64,000 bases of DNA from Pyrenophora tritici-repentis (lineage: Eukaryota > Ascomycota > Dothideomycetes > Pleosporales > Pleosporaceae): the NCBI RefSeq assembly GCF_003171515.1, contig NC_089390.1:7812001-7876000 (forward strand), written 5' to 3'. The position numbers and the translations under genes are program-made. Shown in pieces: positions 22,103 to 33,471 of this stretch; position 1 is the stretch's first letter, and every line of letters begins with the position of its first letter. A model generated the notes under the pieces. That model saw only the letters and a list, made by a program, of their open reading frames with translations. It did not search any database and was not told where the DNA came from.

Positions 22103-23414
22103 ATATCGATAGCCGAATGAGCTTGGCACGCTGCCGTTGTATTTTTCCATCACGCATTCACCGCTGTTCGTTTACCTTTTTCGAGAACATTTCATGCAAG
22201 GAAGTAATGAATTTTGATCGTCGACATGCACGTATTCCACCAACTGCTGAAGTGTCTGCATGCCCTGGTCGGAAGCGCCGGATCGAGGAACATGTCCATA
22301 GTCACGACAGGGGTCTGTTCCCTGCAAGTTCTGACAGTAGTACTCTCCTGGGGCACTTCCATGGCAGTCCTGGCCAAAAATGCCGTCGTAAATCTAATCG
22401 CACGAGAGAACAAGCTTCATAGGCGATTAACGAAGCACTCGGACCTGTGGCCATGTTGAAGCTCAATAACAGTCGCACAACGTCGTGACGGTTGCGCTGC
22501 ACGCTCCAGCCGTAGGTTGCGTCGAGGAGCCACAAGGTAGCATTGCAATTGCCGTGCTCACCGTCATTCTCAACAAGTCCGAAGCGTCGGACGGTGAAGA
22601 AAGCGCGCGTTTTCCAGCAGGAATACGATGGTTTGGAAGCTTCGAGGATTCTATTTTCAGGTGTGGCAAGAGTGAGAGAACGCACTAGCAACGGGAACGG
22701 CGGCACAAGCGGGGATCATCATCTCGAAGCTTCCTGGCTGTTGGCACTTCTAGGTTGAAGCTTGCGAAGCAGCGCCCCTGCCAGCCTCGTCATACGAAAT
22801 GGTTAGCAAAGGTGCCTGTTGATCTCAATTTTTGTGCCTAACAATAGCCAAACGGACAAACAGAAGTGACGCGGGAACAGGGTAAATGTTGCAACGCCTA
22901 TCATGATAGCTTACCAGTAACCGGGCCAACACGACAATCGTGTTCAGACTGTCAATCTTGCCTAAATGAATATCCAATACTTGCAGTCGCTCGACCGGCT
23001 ATGGCGCCGTCTCAATCTGTGAGCATCAAAAGTCCGGAAGAGACCCCATTCGGACTATCTTATCCAGAAATCTCCACATCTTGTGACTTCAGCGGGCCCC
23101 GAATACGAGGTCGACTCCACGAAAACAACAGAAATACCGTGTTCGGTACATCGGCCACTGGGGTGTGACGCTCGAGATGGGACTCACACGATGCAACGTC
23201 CCAGCTAGCTCTGTGCTCCTTCTCGTATCCAGCCGATCTTTACTAAAACTGCTGCTAGGCGGAGCTTAAAATTCGCTTGTAGCTCGGTCACTTGCTCGGA
23301 AGGGCAAAGCTTGGGCATGGGCAGGTGCAGCGGCCTGTGCATGTACGCAATGACGGGGCAAGGCACCACTACGAAATTGAGTTGGACAGCACCACAAACC
23401 CTCGTGTAGGATCA
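22103..23414. other. Gap between cmr1 and the PhiA-type gene
   Basis: About 1.3 kb with no supported gene. A minus-strand frame around 22302-22706 has a few residues reminiscent of ankyrin repeats (RHDVVRLLLS) but no repeat organisation. The right half is probably the promoter of the highly expressed wall protein downstream. Confidence 0.45.
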
Positions 23415-23422
23415 TATATAAA
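23415..23422 (+). promoter_or_regulatory. TATA box of the PhiA-type gene
   Basis: TATATAAA about 120 bp upstream of the start codon, with a CT/CA-rich leader between. A strong TATA element suits an abundantly expressed secreted protein. Confidence 0.65.
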
Positions 23423-23540
23423 GACACCGGCAAGACTACATTTGATACCCCATCCTCATCACTTCAGCCACTTTCATACTTTGAACAAGCTTAATATCCC
23501 TACCAACAAACACTCGCTTTCGAATCCACCAAACTTCAAA

Positions 23541-24210
23541 ATGCAGTACGCTCTCGCTTTCACCACCCTCGTTGCCGGTGTCATGGCAGGATCTGCCTGC
23601 CGCCCCTCCGCTCCTACTCCTTCCTCCAACGCCACGGCACCCGCCCAAACCGGCTACTTTGGCGTCGTCTCTGCTCGCAGCGGTTCTCCCATCCACTTCC
23701 AGACCCTCACCGCTCGCAGCGGACAGTTCTACCTAGGTGGACCCGCCCCTACTACCTACTGCCCTACCGAGATTGGCGCCCAGAACTGCCCTCCCGGTAA
23801 CACTACCGTCCTCTCTGGCGGCGTCAATACCCTTGGTCTTGGTGTCCTTGTCCCTGGTGGCCAGCAAGTCTACGTCCAAAAGGACGGCCTTTTGGGATAC
23901 ACCCAGCCTCACTCTGTCGCCATGCCCGAGGGTGCCAGCCAAACTGGCTGGAGCCGCGAGGCTCCCTCTGGCAACAACGAGTTTGGCTACCTTCACTACG
24001 AAGGCGGCCTCGTTGGATGCCCGGCTGGTGAGGGCTTCGGATACCGTGTGTACGCCCAGGTCCCAGACGCCAAGTTTGGCGATGACTGCCTTGGCTTCGA
24101 CGCTCTTACTGGTATGTTTTAACTCGAGTTACTTTTTTGCATCAAACATGGACTGACAAATCCTTCTAGTTGAGACGGCCAACCCCGGTGCCTGGCAATA
24201 CTCCAAATAG
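23541..24210 (+). CDS. phiA: PhiA-type secreted cell wall protein (IgE-binding-protein family)
   Basis: Two exons, 23541-24111 and 24170-24210, give 203 residues. The first 18 or so residues (MQYALAFTTLVAGVMAGSA) are a signal peptide. The mature part matches the Aspergillus PhiA family, a conidial and phialide wall protein also reported as an allergen-like IgE-binding protein: FGVVSARSGSPIHFQTL, YCPTEIGAQNCPPGNTT, VLVPGGQQVYVQKDGLLGYTQ, SVAMPEGA, and a cysteine pair with DDCLGFDAL before the short second exon, which encodes WQYSK at the C-terminus. Codon use is strongly biased to C-ending codons, as expected for high expression. The intron is GTATGT...CTTCTAG. It is single-copy here with no clustered partners. 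Confidence 0.9.
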
Positions 24211-24411
24211 ATTACTCCCTCTCGAGACCTTGATTGGTTTTCGCAGGTGTAAATCTAGCGGATGTATATTGCAACATGAAGCGGGAACGAATTGGCATGG
24301 ATTGAGAATACACATGGGACGTGCCTACTTTGTACATACAGCCTTCCTCCTTCATAATAAGCTAGGAAGAGTAATATAATAGTAATCCCTCCACACACAT
24401 GATGCTGTCTT

Positions 24412-24774
24412 TCATCTTGCTCTGGTGATATTCTGTACCAACGCGGCCTTGATACGCTCCACTTGTTCTTCAGAAGAGCATTGGCTGTGCATTCGTACAG
24501 CAACCGTCTTGTTCCTACTTTTCAATCCCTTGACAACCTCAACGTCAGACTTGGCAACCTTCAACGCTTCGGCAATCATATCCCTCACAGCCCTATTCGC
24601 CTCGCCGTCTCTAGGCTGCGCTGAAACATGCACATCAACTCTCTCATCCGATATACCAACAATACCCACGCGCTGCGCACTAACCCCGGGCCTAACACGA
24701 CACACCAGCTGTACAAGCCCCGGGCACTTTCTTGCGACGACACCTGCCACCAAACGAACAGCCGGACTAGCCAT
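24412..24774 (-). CDS. DUF167 / UPF0235 (YggU-like) protein
   Basis: Single exon, 120 residues. The YggU/DUF167 pattern is complete: a first strand with RVRPGVSAQRVGIVG, then VHVSAQPRDGEANRAVRDMIAEAL, and VAKSDVEVVKGLKSRNKTVAV, where Pro-x-Asp-Gly-x-Ala-Asn and the Ser-Arg-x-Lys turn are the conserved features. The fold is small alpha/beta and the function is unknown in all kingdoms. The protein is the usual size for the family. It converges on the PhiA-type gene with about 0.2 kb between stop codons. Confidence 0.88.
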   Translation of the reverse strand: MASPAVRLVAGVVARKCPGLVQLVCRVRPGVSAQRVGIVGISDERVDVHVSAQPRDGEANRAVRDMIAEALKVAKSDVEVVKGLKSRNKTVAVRMHSQCSSEEQVERIKAALVQNITRAR

Positions 24775-25836
24775 ACACCCGACTTAGCCGCGGAAACAGG
24801 AGAAACAAGAAGTGGTCAAAAATAGAAAAAGGGGATGCCTTGTAGATCAAGTAAGATGATGGACCGTCCGTTGTTGTATGTAAGTAAGATATCCGGACCT
24901 ATGTCTGATCATCTGTCTTCGTATCCAAATGAAGAGCGACGGTATAGTTTGGCCGAGATGACCGGGGGGGGGGGGTTGGCAAAGCCGATTACAACCGACT
25001 CTTCCGCACGAGGACTAGCGCAGAAGCTTTTCCAACGGGCGTGGCAGTGGATGATGCAACCAATCGCGTTGATGGTGGCTTGTGCTGTGAGTAAGCAAGC
25101 TGGCAGGCTGATTGCCTAGAAGCATGGGATTGTGGAATGGACGCATTGAGTATGAGCATCCTCATCGCCGTCCTTAATCAAAGAAAATGCAAGACGTGAT
25201 ATGCAAAACATTTCTTCCATGCCGCGGCCGTCACAGCGCACCTCCCTAATCCGCTCTGGCGCCCGCACGTGCACAACGGAGCCTCTTGTCTTGTAGTGGG
25301 GGGACCGCCGCACAATCGTTCATGTGGTGTGGCTAGAGTTGGTCTCAAACCTAACCGTTCCCCTAAGTGATAAAATTGACGATGTCTCTTCCTCTAAGTA
25401 CAGGTGCACACGATGGTGCCAGCATGGACAAGAACACAATTACCTAAGAGAAGCGAGCGCCCGCCAGAGATAAAAGCCCGCCTGGTCGCCGCTTATCTGT
25501 TGGCTTCTACCGGATTTTTTCTCTTCTTCTTCCCCCGCAAAGAAAGTGTCGACTGTGTAAAGTGCCCTTTGACGTTTCGAGATCCAACAAGTAAAAGACT
25601 CCTGTAACGGGATTATCTTTACTTTTTGAAACGGTGCAGTAGACGCTTTTTCTCTCGACAAAGTAAGAGGTAAGATGGTGATAGATGTGGTGTTTTGTTT
25701 GCTTTTTGGTCTGTTGTTTGTTTGAACCGTGTGGGCGTTCGCAACTTCCAACATCGGAAGATGAACAACAAAGAACAATAGTCACCGCCCCACCCAGCGC
25801 AGAAGTTAATTGCTAACAAAACTTCAACAGCAAAAC
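24775..25836. other. Upstream region of arginase, with a 12-base G tract
   Basis: No supported gene. A run of 12 G residues lies at 24964-24975. The right half contains four HGATAA-type motifs (listed separately) and CT-rich tracts ahead of the arginase start codon. Confidence 0.5.
25368..25618 (+). promoter_or_regulatory. Cluster of GATA-factor motifs upstream of arginase
   Basis: TGATAA at 25368-25373, AGATAA at 25468-25473, and TTATCT (AGATAA on the other strand) at 25493-25498 and 25613-25618. HGATAR is the recognition sequence of the nitrogen regulator AreA/NIT-2, and arginase genes are nitrogen-regulated in other ascomycetes. Binding is inferred, not shown. Confidence 0.5.
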
Positions 25837-26934
25837 ATGACGTCCCCGCCCACAATACAACCCAAGTTCCTGCCAAACAGGCATGATCTGGGTATCGTCG
25901 CCGTCGGCTTCAGCGGCGGCCAGGTAAGACAAGCCACAATGCACCCATACTCATCACATCTAACACCCTTGACCAGCCCAAAGCCGGCGTAGATGCCGCG
26001 CCCATGGCACTCATTGAAAATGGCCTCATCAAGCAACTGGAAGAAGAGCTAGACTACAATGTAACCTACGACGGCCAAGTACATGCCTACGCCGAACTGC
26101 AACCCGCCTCTGACCCCGACTATCGCGGCATGAAGCGCCCCAAGTTCGCCTCTGCCGTAACAAAACAAGTCAGTGACCAAGTCTACGCCCACGCCCTCTC
26201 CGGCAAACTCGTCCTCACCCTCGGCGGCGACCACAGCATCGCTATCGGCACCGTCTCGGGCACCGCAAAAGCCGTGCGTGAGCGCCTAGGCAAGGAAATC
26301 GCCGTCATCTGGGTCGATGCCCACGCAGACATCAACACGCCTGAGACCTCCGACTCGGGCAATATCCACGGTATGCCCGTGAGTTTCCTGACGGGTCTGG
26401 CGACAGAGGAGCGCGAAGATGTGTTTGGTTGGATCAAGGAAGAGCATCGGCTTAGTACGAAGAAGCTGGTTTACATCGGTTTGAGGGATATTGATAAGGG
26501 AGAGAAGAAGATTTTGAGGGAACATGGTATCAAGGCGTTTTCCATGCATGACATTGATCGGTAAGCTTCACTTCCAAGGGGTGGGATTCGTTTTTGTCCA
26601 TGGGCATGTGAGCTAATTTGACCATGATAGGCATGGTATCGGCAAAGTCATGGACATGGCGCTGGGTTGGATCGGAAGCGACACCCCTATCCATCTCTCA
26701 TTTGACGTCGACGCTCTCGATCCCATGTGGGCGCCTAGTACCGGCACGCCTGTTCGTGGTGGTTTGACTCTCCGTGAGGGTGACTTCATCGCCGAGTGCG
26801 TTGCTGAGACTGGTTCGCTTATTGCCTTGGATCTGGTCGAGGTGAACCCTAGCTTGGATGCCGAGGGTGCGGGAGATACAGTCCGCGCTGGTGTTTCCAT
26901 AGTGCGTTGCGCGCTGGGTGATACGCTTTTGTAG
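25837..26934 (+). CDS. car1: Arginase
   Basis: Three exons, 25837-25923, 25977-26560 and 26631-26934, give 324 residues. The enzyme hydrolyses L-arginine to ornithine and urea, mainly in the cytosol. All manganese-binding motifs are present in order: GGDHSIAIG, VDAHADINTP and SFDVDALDP, with the substrate loop SGNIHGMPVS and a C-terminal EVNPSLD. The N-terminus (IVAVGFSGGQPKAGVDAAP) is the usual family start, split by a 53-bp intron (GTAAGA...GACCAG). The second intron is GTAAGC...GATAG. Codon use shifts from C-rich to more mixed towards the 3' end. Urea produced here would be degraded via allophanate, so the ureide cluster 4.5 kb downstream is metabolically adjacent, although a direct link is inference. 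Confidence 0.95.
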
Positions 26935-27129
26935 GTTTAGCAAACGTGGGCATGTTGCTTGGAGTCTAGGGCATGGATATGGGATAGACGTAGATGGATG
27001 ATATCGGTAAACGATCAATAACGAGACTTTCATATGACAAACAATCGTTATCAGTTTGAGTGTACAGCTATGGCCATCATGATTGTGTAAGAATTCAAAA
27101 TGTGCTCGACAGAAATAAATTCAGATCGA

Positions 27130-27273
27130 TTCACGGATGAGATATATATAAGAATGACTGAAAGTGTTCTGATCTCTTCATTGGTACTGAGATCACATGT
27201 ATTCACAGATGAGATATGCATGGGAATGACTGAAAGTGTTCCGATCTCTCCATTAGTGCTGAGAGTACACATT
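27130..27273. repeat. Direct duplication with a 72-bp period
   Basis: Two adjacent copies starting TTCAC(G/A)GATGAGATAT at 27130 and 27202. They share most bases, including GAATGACTGAAAGTGTT and GATCTCT. The differences are mainly transitions. The period is a multiple of three and both strands stay open across it, but no known protein resembles either frame. Confidence 0.75.
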
Positions 27274-28844
27274 CTCATCACAGTTGTGGTCTTCCCATAT
27301 GATAATCTATTGCTTAATTCTATCATTTGGAGAGCGATGGTCGACAACTAGTATTTGCGAGCTTGGTTCGAGATGCATAAGATTATTTGTTTGGGAAGGG
27401 GCTCGGTTTCACGCGACTGCTGCTGCTTTGAGACTGAACAGCTTGCTTGTGTCGCTCCGCAACCGTTAGACTGTCGGATTTTGTCCCTGTTAAGGATTTC
27501 TCCCAAGCATCCTGCTGTGAATTTGAGAATCGACGATGACTCAAGTGTTCTAGTCACTTGAAGGCTGAAATCAGCAAGGGGTCTTGGAGCTGAATATTGG
27601 CACCCGGATCATGGCGTAATTTGGCCGACCGATTCCGCAAAATTCCTTGCTGTGTGCTGCTTAAGGGCAACGCCAGACATTTTTTTTCGTAGATTTTCCA
27701 ATATCTCAATTAGAGTCTTGACAATTCTCCACCCAGAACGCTGACAAATAAAACATTTATTTCGAAAACTCGCATCACTACAAGCTTTGTAGACCTTGTC
27801 GTGGCATATCCAGGATCCTACCCTTCCACCACCACGTCTTAGTCTTCTCTTAACTCAATACTCCTTCCATCATAATTAGCGTTGATTTAGTAGCTCGGAG
27901 TGCATCGCATGTATAGGTTCACCCTAGTGAACATCGGCGATGACACGAAAACTGTTACTGTTTGCCATGGCATGGTAGGCTGTAGGATCGTTCATTCGTA
28001 TAAATGGATGCGTCCGTGTTGTAGAATGCGTCGCGTTGCAGCATGTGAGAGGACTGATTCAAATATGGTCCTGGGGCGAGGGTAGTCCTCCTTCCGTTGG
28101 GAGCGTGAGCTCTTGGTCGTCTGTCCTCAATTCAGAGCTTAGACTGGTTGATATCGCTGTGGCTCTACACATTCTGCGGCTCGGGGGTGCCGGGAAAATG
28201 AAACAGCTAAGAAGGAGATGAAAGATATGACGAAGAGAAAGGAGGCGACCTTCAACGCCATCACCGCGTACACCGTTTATCTGCACATGCGTCACCGTGC
28301 ATTGGCGACGGCATCGTAAACTCAATGTTTTTCCAAACGATGCCTGCTAAGCAAAATCTGCGTCCATGTACTACGAGGGCAATACGCTGTGCGCGCATCG
28401 TTGGTACATATATCGTTGAAAGTCCAGTTTGATCACTTTGAGAGGAGAGGAGGCGTTCAGTTTCGAATAAGCGTCGAGTAACGGCTGTAATAGCAGCGAC
28501 TTGCTTAGTACGGTCATCTTCCCAACGTCATGTAGTTTTGCGCACAAGAGCTGTGAAGCTTGTAGTCGCGACATTGAGCTTTACATTGGTTGATAAGTGA
28601 CCATGGAGTGTGTTTGGTGACTCTGATCTCTTCAACATCGGGTTCAAGTATTGAAATGCGATCGCGCTGAACATGCAGTGTAGCTTGGTGACCTCGAAGT
28701 CGTGCGGTGTACTGTTTTCGTATCTTCGGTGCCGTTGGTGGCATGGGTATCGTCCGGGGAGCGGAGGTATCGATTAGGCGGTTAGGTGTCGTTTGGGGAG
28801 CAGGGGTGTGTGGACTATAAGTTAACTATAGGTTAGCCAACCAC

Positions 28845-29165
28845 CCACAGAGGCATGCCCGTTTTCGAGAGCCATCAGTCCTCAGAGGCATCGCGCCACT
28901 TTCGAGGGTCATCACACAGGAATCAAACCAGCTCCCATAGGTTTCAAGGCAGCTTTCAGGCATCACGCCAGCGTTCAGGGACCAAGTCAGCTCTCAGAGG
29001 CATCAAGACCGCTTTCGACAGTAATTGCGCGAGCGTTCAGGCATTGCACCAGCTTCCAGGAGGCATACCAGCTCTTATAGGCATCACGTCAGGTTTCAGG
29101 CATCATGCCAGCGTTCGAGAGGCATCGTGCCAGTATTCGAGAAGCGTCAGGCCAGTGTTCAAGGA
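28845..29165. repeat. Degenerate minisatellite, unit about 20-22 bp
   Basis: A run of imperfect units built on GGCATCACGCCAGCGTTCAG-like sequence: a GGCATC(A/G) core, then CCAG or CAG(C/T), then a TTTC/GTTC-AG ending. About fifteen units can be picked out, with variable spacing and many substitutions. Spacing is irregular with no conserved spacers, so it is not a CRISPR array. The 135-codon plus-strand frame across it is a by-product of the repeat. Confidence 0.7.
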
Positions 29166-31332
29166 ATATTGCATCGCCTTGCCCAATACATCAATTGTTA
29201 AGGGAGCATCCATAATACGACCGGCAGCTGCCGGCGATGGTGTCGTTTGCAATAGTACTTGAGAGTACCGCCGTGCGATTTATCAGCAGCTTTTGTGCAG
29301 AAAGCATGCATCACTCTTAGCAACACGCTTGGAAACACTGCGGGTCTAGTAAGCAGACATCTTATATAAACGTACCTTGTTCTTAGAAATCTTTCAAAAA
29401 GGGGGTCTTTTTCCAGTAGTTCGTTCTACAAACGAAGCTAGTAGGCAGTGCAGAAACAGTTAGTGAGCGGTATACAGTAAGCGAACTGTTTCGTAAAGAG
29501 CAGTGTGTACTATAAGAGTGTTACAGAGACAATCTACAGAGCAACCCATCCACGACTAGCCTTAACACACAGACCTAGGCGTTATCTAATATCCCGCACG
29601 AAAATTTCGCTGTCGGTGCGATGATAAGCTCTAGAATAGCAAGAGGTACCTGAATTTTAGCATGCACGCTAATTCTAAAGGAGAATGCGCAGTAATAACA
29701 TCTGCTCTTACATGCAGACGGGAACCTTATGCCGGCAAGAGACGATTGCATCTCAGCTTAAAAATGGCAATAATAGTCAGATACAAAAGGGAGAGAGATC
29801 TCAAGGTTCTGATTTTGGGCGTGCATTGATGCATTTCCGCCCCTACCCATTTGAGTAGGACTGACTGCCCGGGGCAATCCCTCTCGGTGTAAGCTCAACA
29901 ATATAAACACGGGGTTTCTAGTTCCAATTCAGCAAAATTCAATTAACTATACAGGGCGTAGTGAACAGTGGACAATGCATGTTCACATCGGCCCCTGAAG
30001 GTCTTCTCGGAGGCTGACAGAAACCCCTTACCAGAGAGACTCGTATGTAAGGCACCAAAACCAAACGTGCACATCGGCTAATCTGTCAACAGCTGCTGAA
30101 TAACCGGTCTTTTTAGGTTATTTTTCGCACAGTCACAGCAACCTCCAGGGCCACCTCTACCCAGCATGTTCATTCTTGCCGCCGCCTACAACTCACCCAA
30201 ACCCAAGCCTACCGCTGTTACTGACAGCCCGACATAGACGTCGTCTGAGCGCTCATCCTCAATATAGACGGTTCTCCCAGCACACACAACGGTGGTTTCG
30301 GTGGACATGCCAGAGATGAAGCCTACGCTGCACAAAATCATACCTCATCTAGCAACGTCGGCAGACAAAATCTTAGAAGCCACTCTACGCCAACGGATAC
30401 CCCACGTACAATCCCATGTCCCTCATGATCTCCGCTGTCCCAGATGGATACTTATGCCAATCATATCCCAAGAAACATCCGCAACAGCTTCGGACGGCGT
30501 ACAGGTGCCCTACACCTTCAAAGCTCCCTCGATGAATATGTCTAGCTTCCGTATACAGCACGAGTGAAGATGAGGATAGCCGATAGTTGAGCAAGGCCTA
30601 ATGGCGAGAGAATAAGCAGAGTGTTGCTAGGGAAGCAGAAGTTGTCGAGACAACGGAAGCGAAGACAAATGCTATGTCTGAGCAGTTCGCGGTACCTATG
30701 GAGGGATATGAAGGGAGCGTTGGATGCAGACGCGATTCAACATACGGTATTTATCTATGCATCCTGCTATCCGTACCTGTGAAGCAAGTGTCGAAAAATC
30801 TGGCAACGCTCATGTATGTGCACTATTCTATATTTGGTGTTGAATGACTGTGTCTATCCTTCGTATCGACACTGTTGCTATAGTACAGTCAACCTGAGGT
30901 ACCACCCCAAGACCACCCCATCCAAAAGTCTTCAAATGATTACATCGACGCAGCAAATTTGCGATCGAAGAGAACCCCTAGCCTGGTATAGGACGAAGTC
31001 GAAACTGAGTCAAGGGACAAAACTTTCACGAATACGGGTGGAGCTGAAACATGGTACGATAGATCTTGGCATGAAAAGTGTGAAAACGTCAGACTTGAAT
31101 ACTTGGTACGCCATACTGACATATTACCTAATCGAACCAGGAAGCCATATCCAAAGCCGGACAAGGAATCTAACCAAGTCTAATAACTTGTAAGAATTTT
31201 GATGTAGCGTAGATTTGAATATTTCAAGTCCCAAACTTTGATGCTTTTGGAGCTTTTTGATTTGCAGGCTAAATATTGCCCGCATATGTTATACAAGTTT
31301 GTCATCGCAAATGACCTCCTTGCGATCAAGTT

Positions 31333-33471
31333 TTACGGAACATGAAAGCTTCTTGCCGAATCCAGGCTCTCACGGTGCACGCCGTAGTCAGCGTCCAACG
31401 CGCTATCACCGAGCGCATAAAACCAAGAATGATCTACACCGCCATTGTCTTCAAGCAGCGTTCCACCCATGCCTTCGCAGTGCCGCGCTGCTGGCGAAGT
31501 CGAAGCAGCCGGTACAGACATTGATCCCTCCAGGTGACTCAAGGCAACACCTAGTGACGACTTGCGTCTTGCTCTGAGCTGATAAGCACCAAGTATAAGA
31601 TTCGGATCTGGGTTTTCCGGGATGGCTCTCACTAATGCGCCAGTAGACGCGTTCAAAGAAGCTAGCGCATTTTCAAGGAAGTCCGCCGACTTGCTCGAAA
31701 GACGCAACATCCAACGGTACTCATCTAACTTAGCTCGATAAATCCCCGACTCTTCTTTATCAGTGGACGTCACCCAAAGAAGTGAGATGAAAGAACCAAT
31801 AAGTACAAAGTTGTACGCTGATGCAGAGTACCAAAAGGACTGGACATGCTCAGCACGGAGGGATTGAACAAAGTTCAAAGCAGAAGTGAGCCGGGTTTGC
31901 GCGGCTTGACGGCATATGTGGCGGAGTTCTAGAGCATCTTCAGATGATAATGAGCGAATGATCCGTCGGTGCAGGGTCATTTCAACGGCGTAATAGCCTA
32001 GGTGGAGGTATCCTACACTAGACAGCTTTCTAGCAGCAATATCTTGCATCTTCAGAGTAAGCGGCATATTGGTATACCACTGACGTAGAGAAAGTTGCAG
32101 AGGCTTTGCCGCATCGAGAAATGAGCGCACCCCTTCATGCGCACGATTCGCGAATTCGCGCTCTGCCTTGAGGGTATAAAACTCTTGTAGTATCTGTCCC
32201 AGAATTTGTGTGAGCTTGACCATGTAGCAGAATAATGTTCGTCCCTTCTCCACTTCGGTACTCCCATCCTCATCGTTTTCATCAGCAGCATTTTCTGGGA
32301 AGTCGTCTTCATTCAGAGGCTGCACGTCCCAATCCATTGTCGTGATGTGGGATGGTCTTCCATGTACAAGAGAACCCCATTTATCCTGCATGAAAATGGC
32401 CCATGCCAGGCGTTTCCGCAGTCCACGCTCCCAGACTGGGATGCGCCATGCTGTGCAATCGAGCTGAAGACCCATATCTTGCCCTAGCCCGACAAGCTGC
32501 GAGGTTAAGGCCCAGTTGTTTCCTCCTGGTCTCTGGAGGAGAAGTAAGCCTGCCTGTATGGTAGAGAGCTTAGGCCGGTGAGAGATGTTACTCAATGACT
32601 TCATGGCCAGCTTCTCCAGATGTGACACATCCGGTTTTTGGAGCAGGCTAAGCTCACTCGAGTAAGACCACCAATTCAAAGCTAGTAAATATACTGCTGC
32701 TAGTAGTGGAGGTGAGAACTCCCGATGAGTACGGTCATACTTCTCAAGGAATACTTTCTTATGCAAGATTGGAAAGCTGGGGTGCACGATGCGGAAAAAC
32801 AGTCGTATCAGGGCAGAGCCGTGAGGCGCGACAACCATTTCAACAGCGTCAAGGTCTATGATATCATGTTGACTGTTTAGTGTGCCAAAGTCAGGCGAAG
32901 AAATGAAGGTTGTCGTATCAGCATCGTCGACCCGCCTCAATGTAAGATGCCCGACCGAGAGATTGGAAGCCTGGGTAGGCTGACTTGGTTCAAGCGCCAG
33001 AAGTAACTGTTCATACTCGGAAGTGGGTCCAAGCAGGCGACTATGTCTGCCCGTCTGTAGGCCTAACGTCTGCTTCAACAGAGAAGGTCCAGGTAAGTTC
33101 GCATAGTCATCGATCGGCGGATCCTGTCGGATGCTAAACGGAACATCCTGAGGCGACACAGATGTGGTATTGTTGCCGCGACTGTGCGAAACACACGGTA
33201 CGTGACTTCGGATAGGTTCGCTGGTCTCAGAGTATTCGTCAACCGCCACGGCTCGCCGCTTCCGGGGTTGCGGAGCTTCATCGAATGTGCATGCTTGGCG
33301 ATGGAAACGGCAAAGAACACAAGGCCCATTACCCTCTGGTATCTCGCATCGTGACTTGCGCCGACGACAAGAGTCACATGGACGCCGAGATCTTGATTTG
33401 CTAACGTTGTGGGCGTTGGTCGTATGTGGAGAAAAAGTTGGCGGGGAAATATCCTCGGGATCGAAGTTCAT
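31333..33471 (-). CDS. Zn2Cys6 transcription factor, DAL81/TamA-like
   Basis: Single exon, 712 residues. The binuclear zinc cluster is at the N-terminus with cysteines 32, 35, 42, 51, 54 and 61 (RPCDSCRRRKSRC...CVLC...C), followed by a basic PRKRRAV. The sequence around it and the central fungal transcription factor domain (VVAPHGSALIRLFFRIVHPSFPILHKKVFLEKY, then SPPLLAAVYLLALNWWSYS, GLGQDMGLQLDC, WKRRLAW-like ERGLRKRLAWAIF, DKWGSLVHGRPSHI) match the DAL81/UGA35/TamA family rather than the general binuclear-cluster set. In yeast Dal81 works with pathway-specific regulators to activate urea, allantoin and GABA genes, with allophanate as inducer for the ureide branch. The family member here lies next to a nucleobase-type permease and an allophanate-hydrolase-like fusion, so local control of that pathway is likely. 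Subfamily assignment is moderately sure. Confidence 0.85.
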   Translation of the reverse strand: MNFDPEDISPPTFSPHTTNAHNVSKSRSRRPCDSCRRRKSRCEIPEGNGPCVLCRFHRQACTFDEAPQPRKRRAVAVDEYSETSEPIRSHVPCVSHSRGNNTTSVSPQDVPFSIRQDPPIDDYANLPGPSLLKQTLGLQTGRHSRLLGPTSEYEQLLLALEPSQPTQASNLSVGHLTLRRVDDADTTTFISSPDFGTLNSQHDIIDLDAVEMVVAPHGSALIRLFFRIVHPSFPILHKKVFLEKYDRTHREFSPPLLAAVYLLALNWWSYSSELSLLQKPDVSHLEKLAMKSLSNISHRPKLSTIQAGLLLLQRPGGNNWALTSQLVGLGQDMGLQLDCTAWRIPVWERGLRKRLAWAIFMQDKWGSLVHGRPSHITTMDWDVQPLNEDDFPENAADENDEDGSTEVEKGRTLFCYMVKLTQILGQILQEFYTLKAEREFANRAHEGVRSFLDAAKPLQLSLRQWYTNMPLTLKMQDIAARKLSSVGYLHLGYYAVEMTLHRRIIRSLSSEDALELRHICRQAAQTRLTSALNFVQSLRAEHVQSFWYSASAYNFVLIGSFISLLWVTSTDKEESGIYRAKLDEYRWMLRLSSKSADFLENALASLNASTGALVRAIPENPDPNLILGAYQLRARRKSSLGVALSHLEGSMSVPAASTSPAARHCEGMGGTLLEDNGGVDHSWFYALGDSALDADYGVHRESLDSARSFHVP

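Larger units (their letters stand above)
26935..31332. other. Gene-poor region with decayed repeats
   Basis: Over 4 kb with only short, unrelated frames. It contains a 72-bp direct duplication and a degenerate minisatellite (both listed). Between about 29330 and 30000 the sequence has features seen in decayed LTR ends, including GTTATCTAATATCCCGC near 29581 and a TATA-like AATATAAAC followed by a short leader near 29900, but no reverse transcriptase or paired LTR is recognisable. A weak minus-strand frame at 28371-28744 has plausible but unrecognised sequence. Confidence 0.45.

Noticed and set aside
22302..22706. Minus-strand frame with ankyrin-like residues
   Set aside because: Only one short match (RHDVVRLLLS), no 33-residue periodicity and no splice-supported extension.
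28845..29165. CRISPR array
   Set aside because: Units are degenerate, spacers are absent and irregular, and the host is a eukaryote.
28855..29262. Plus-strand frame of 135 codons
   Set aside because: It follows the minisatellite; periodic His/Ser/Arg residues come from the repeat itself.
30816..31193. Plus-strand frame of 125 codons beside the DAL81-like gene
   Set aside because: No recognisable domain, poor coding character and no supporting introns; left within the gene-poor region.
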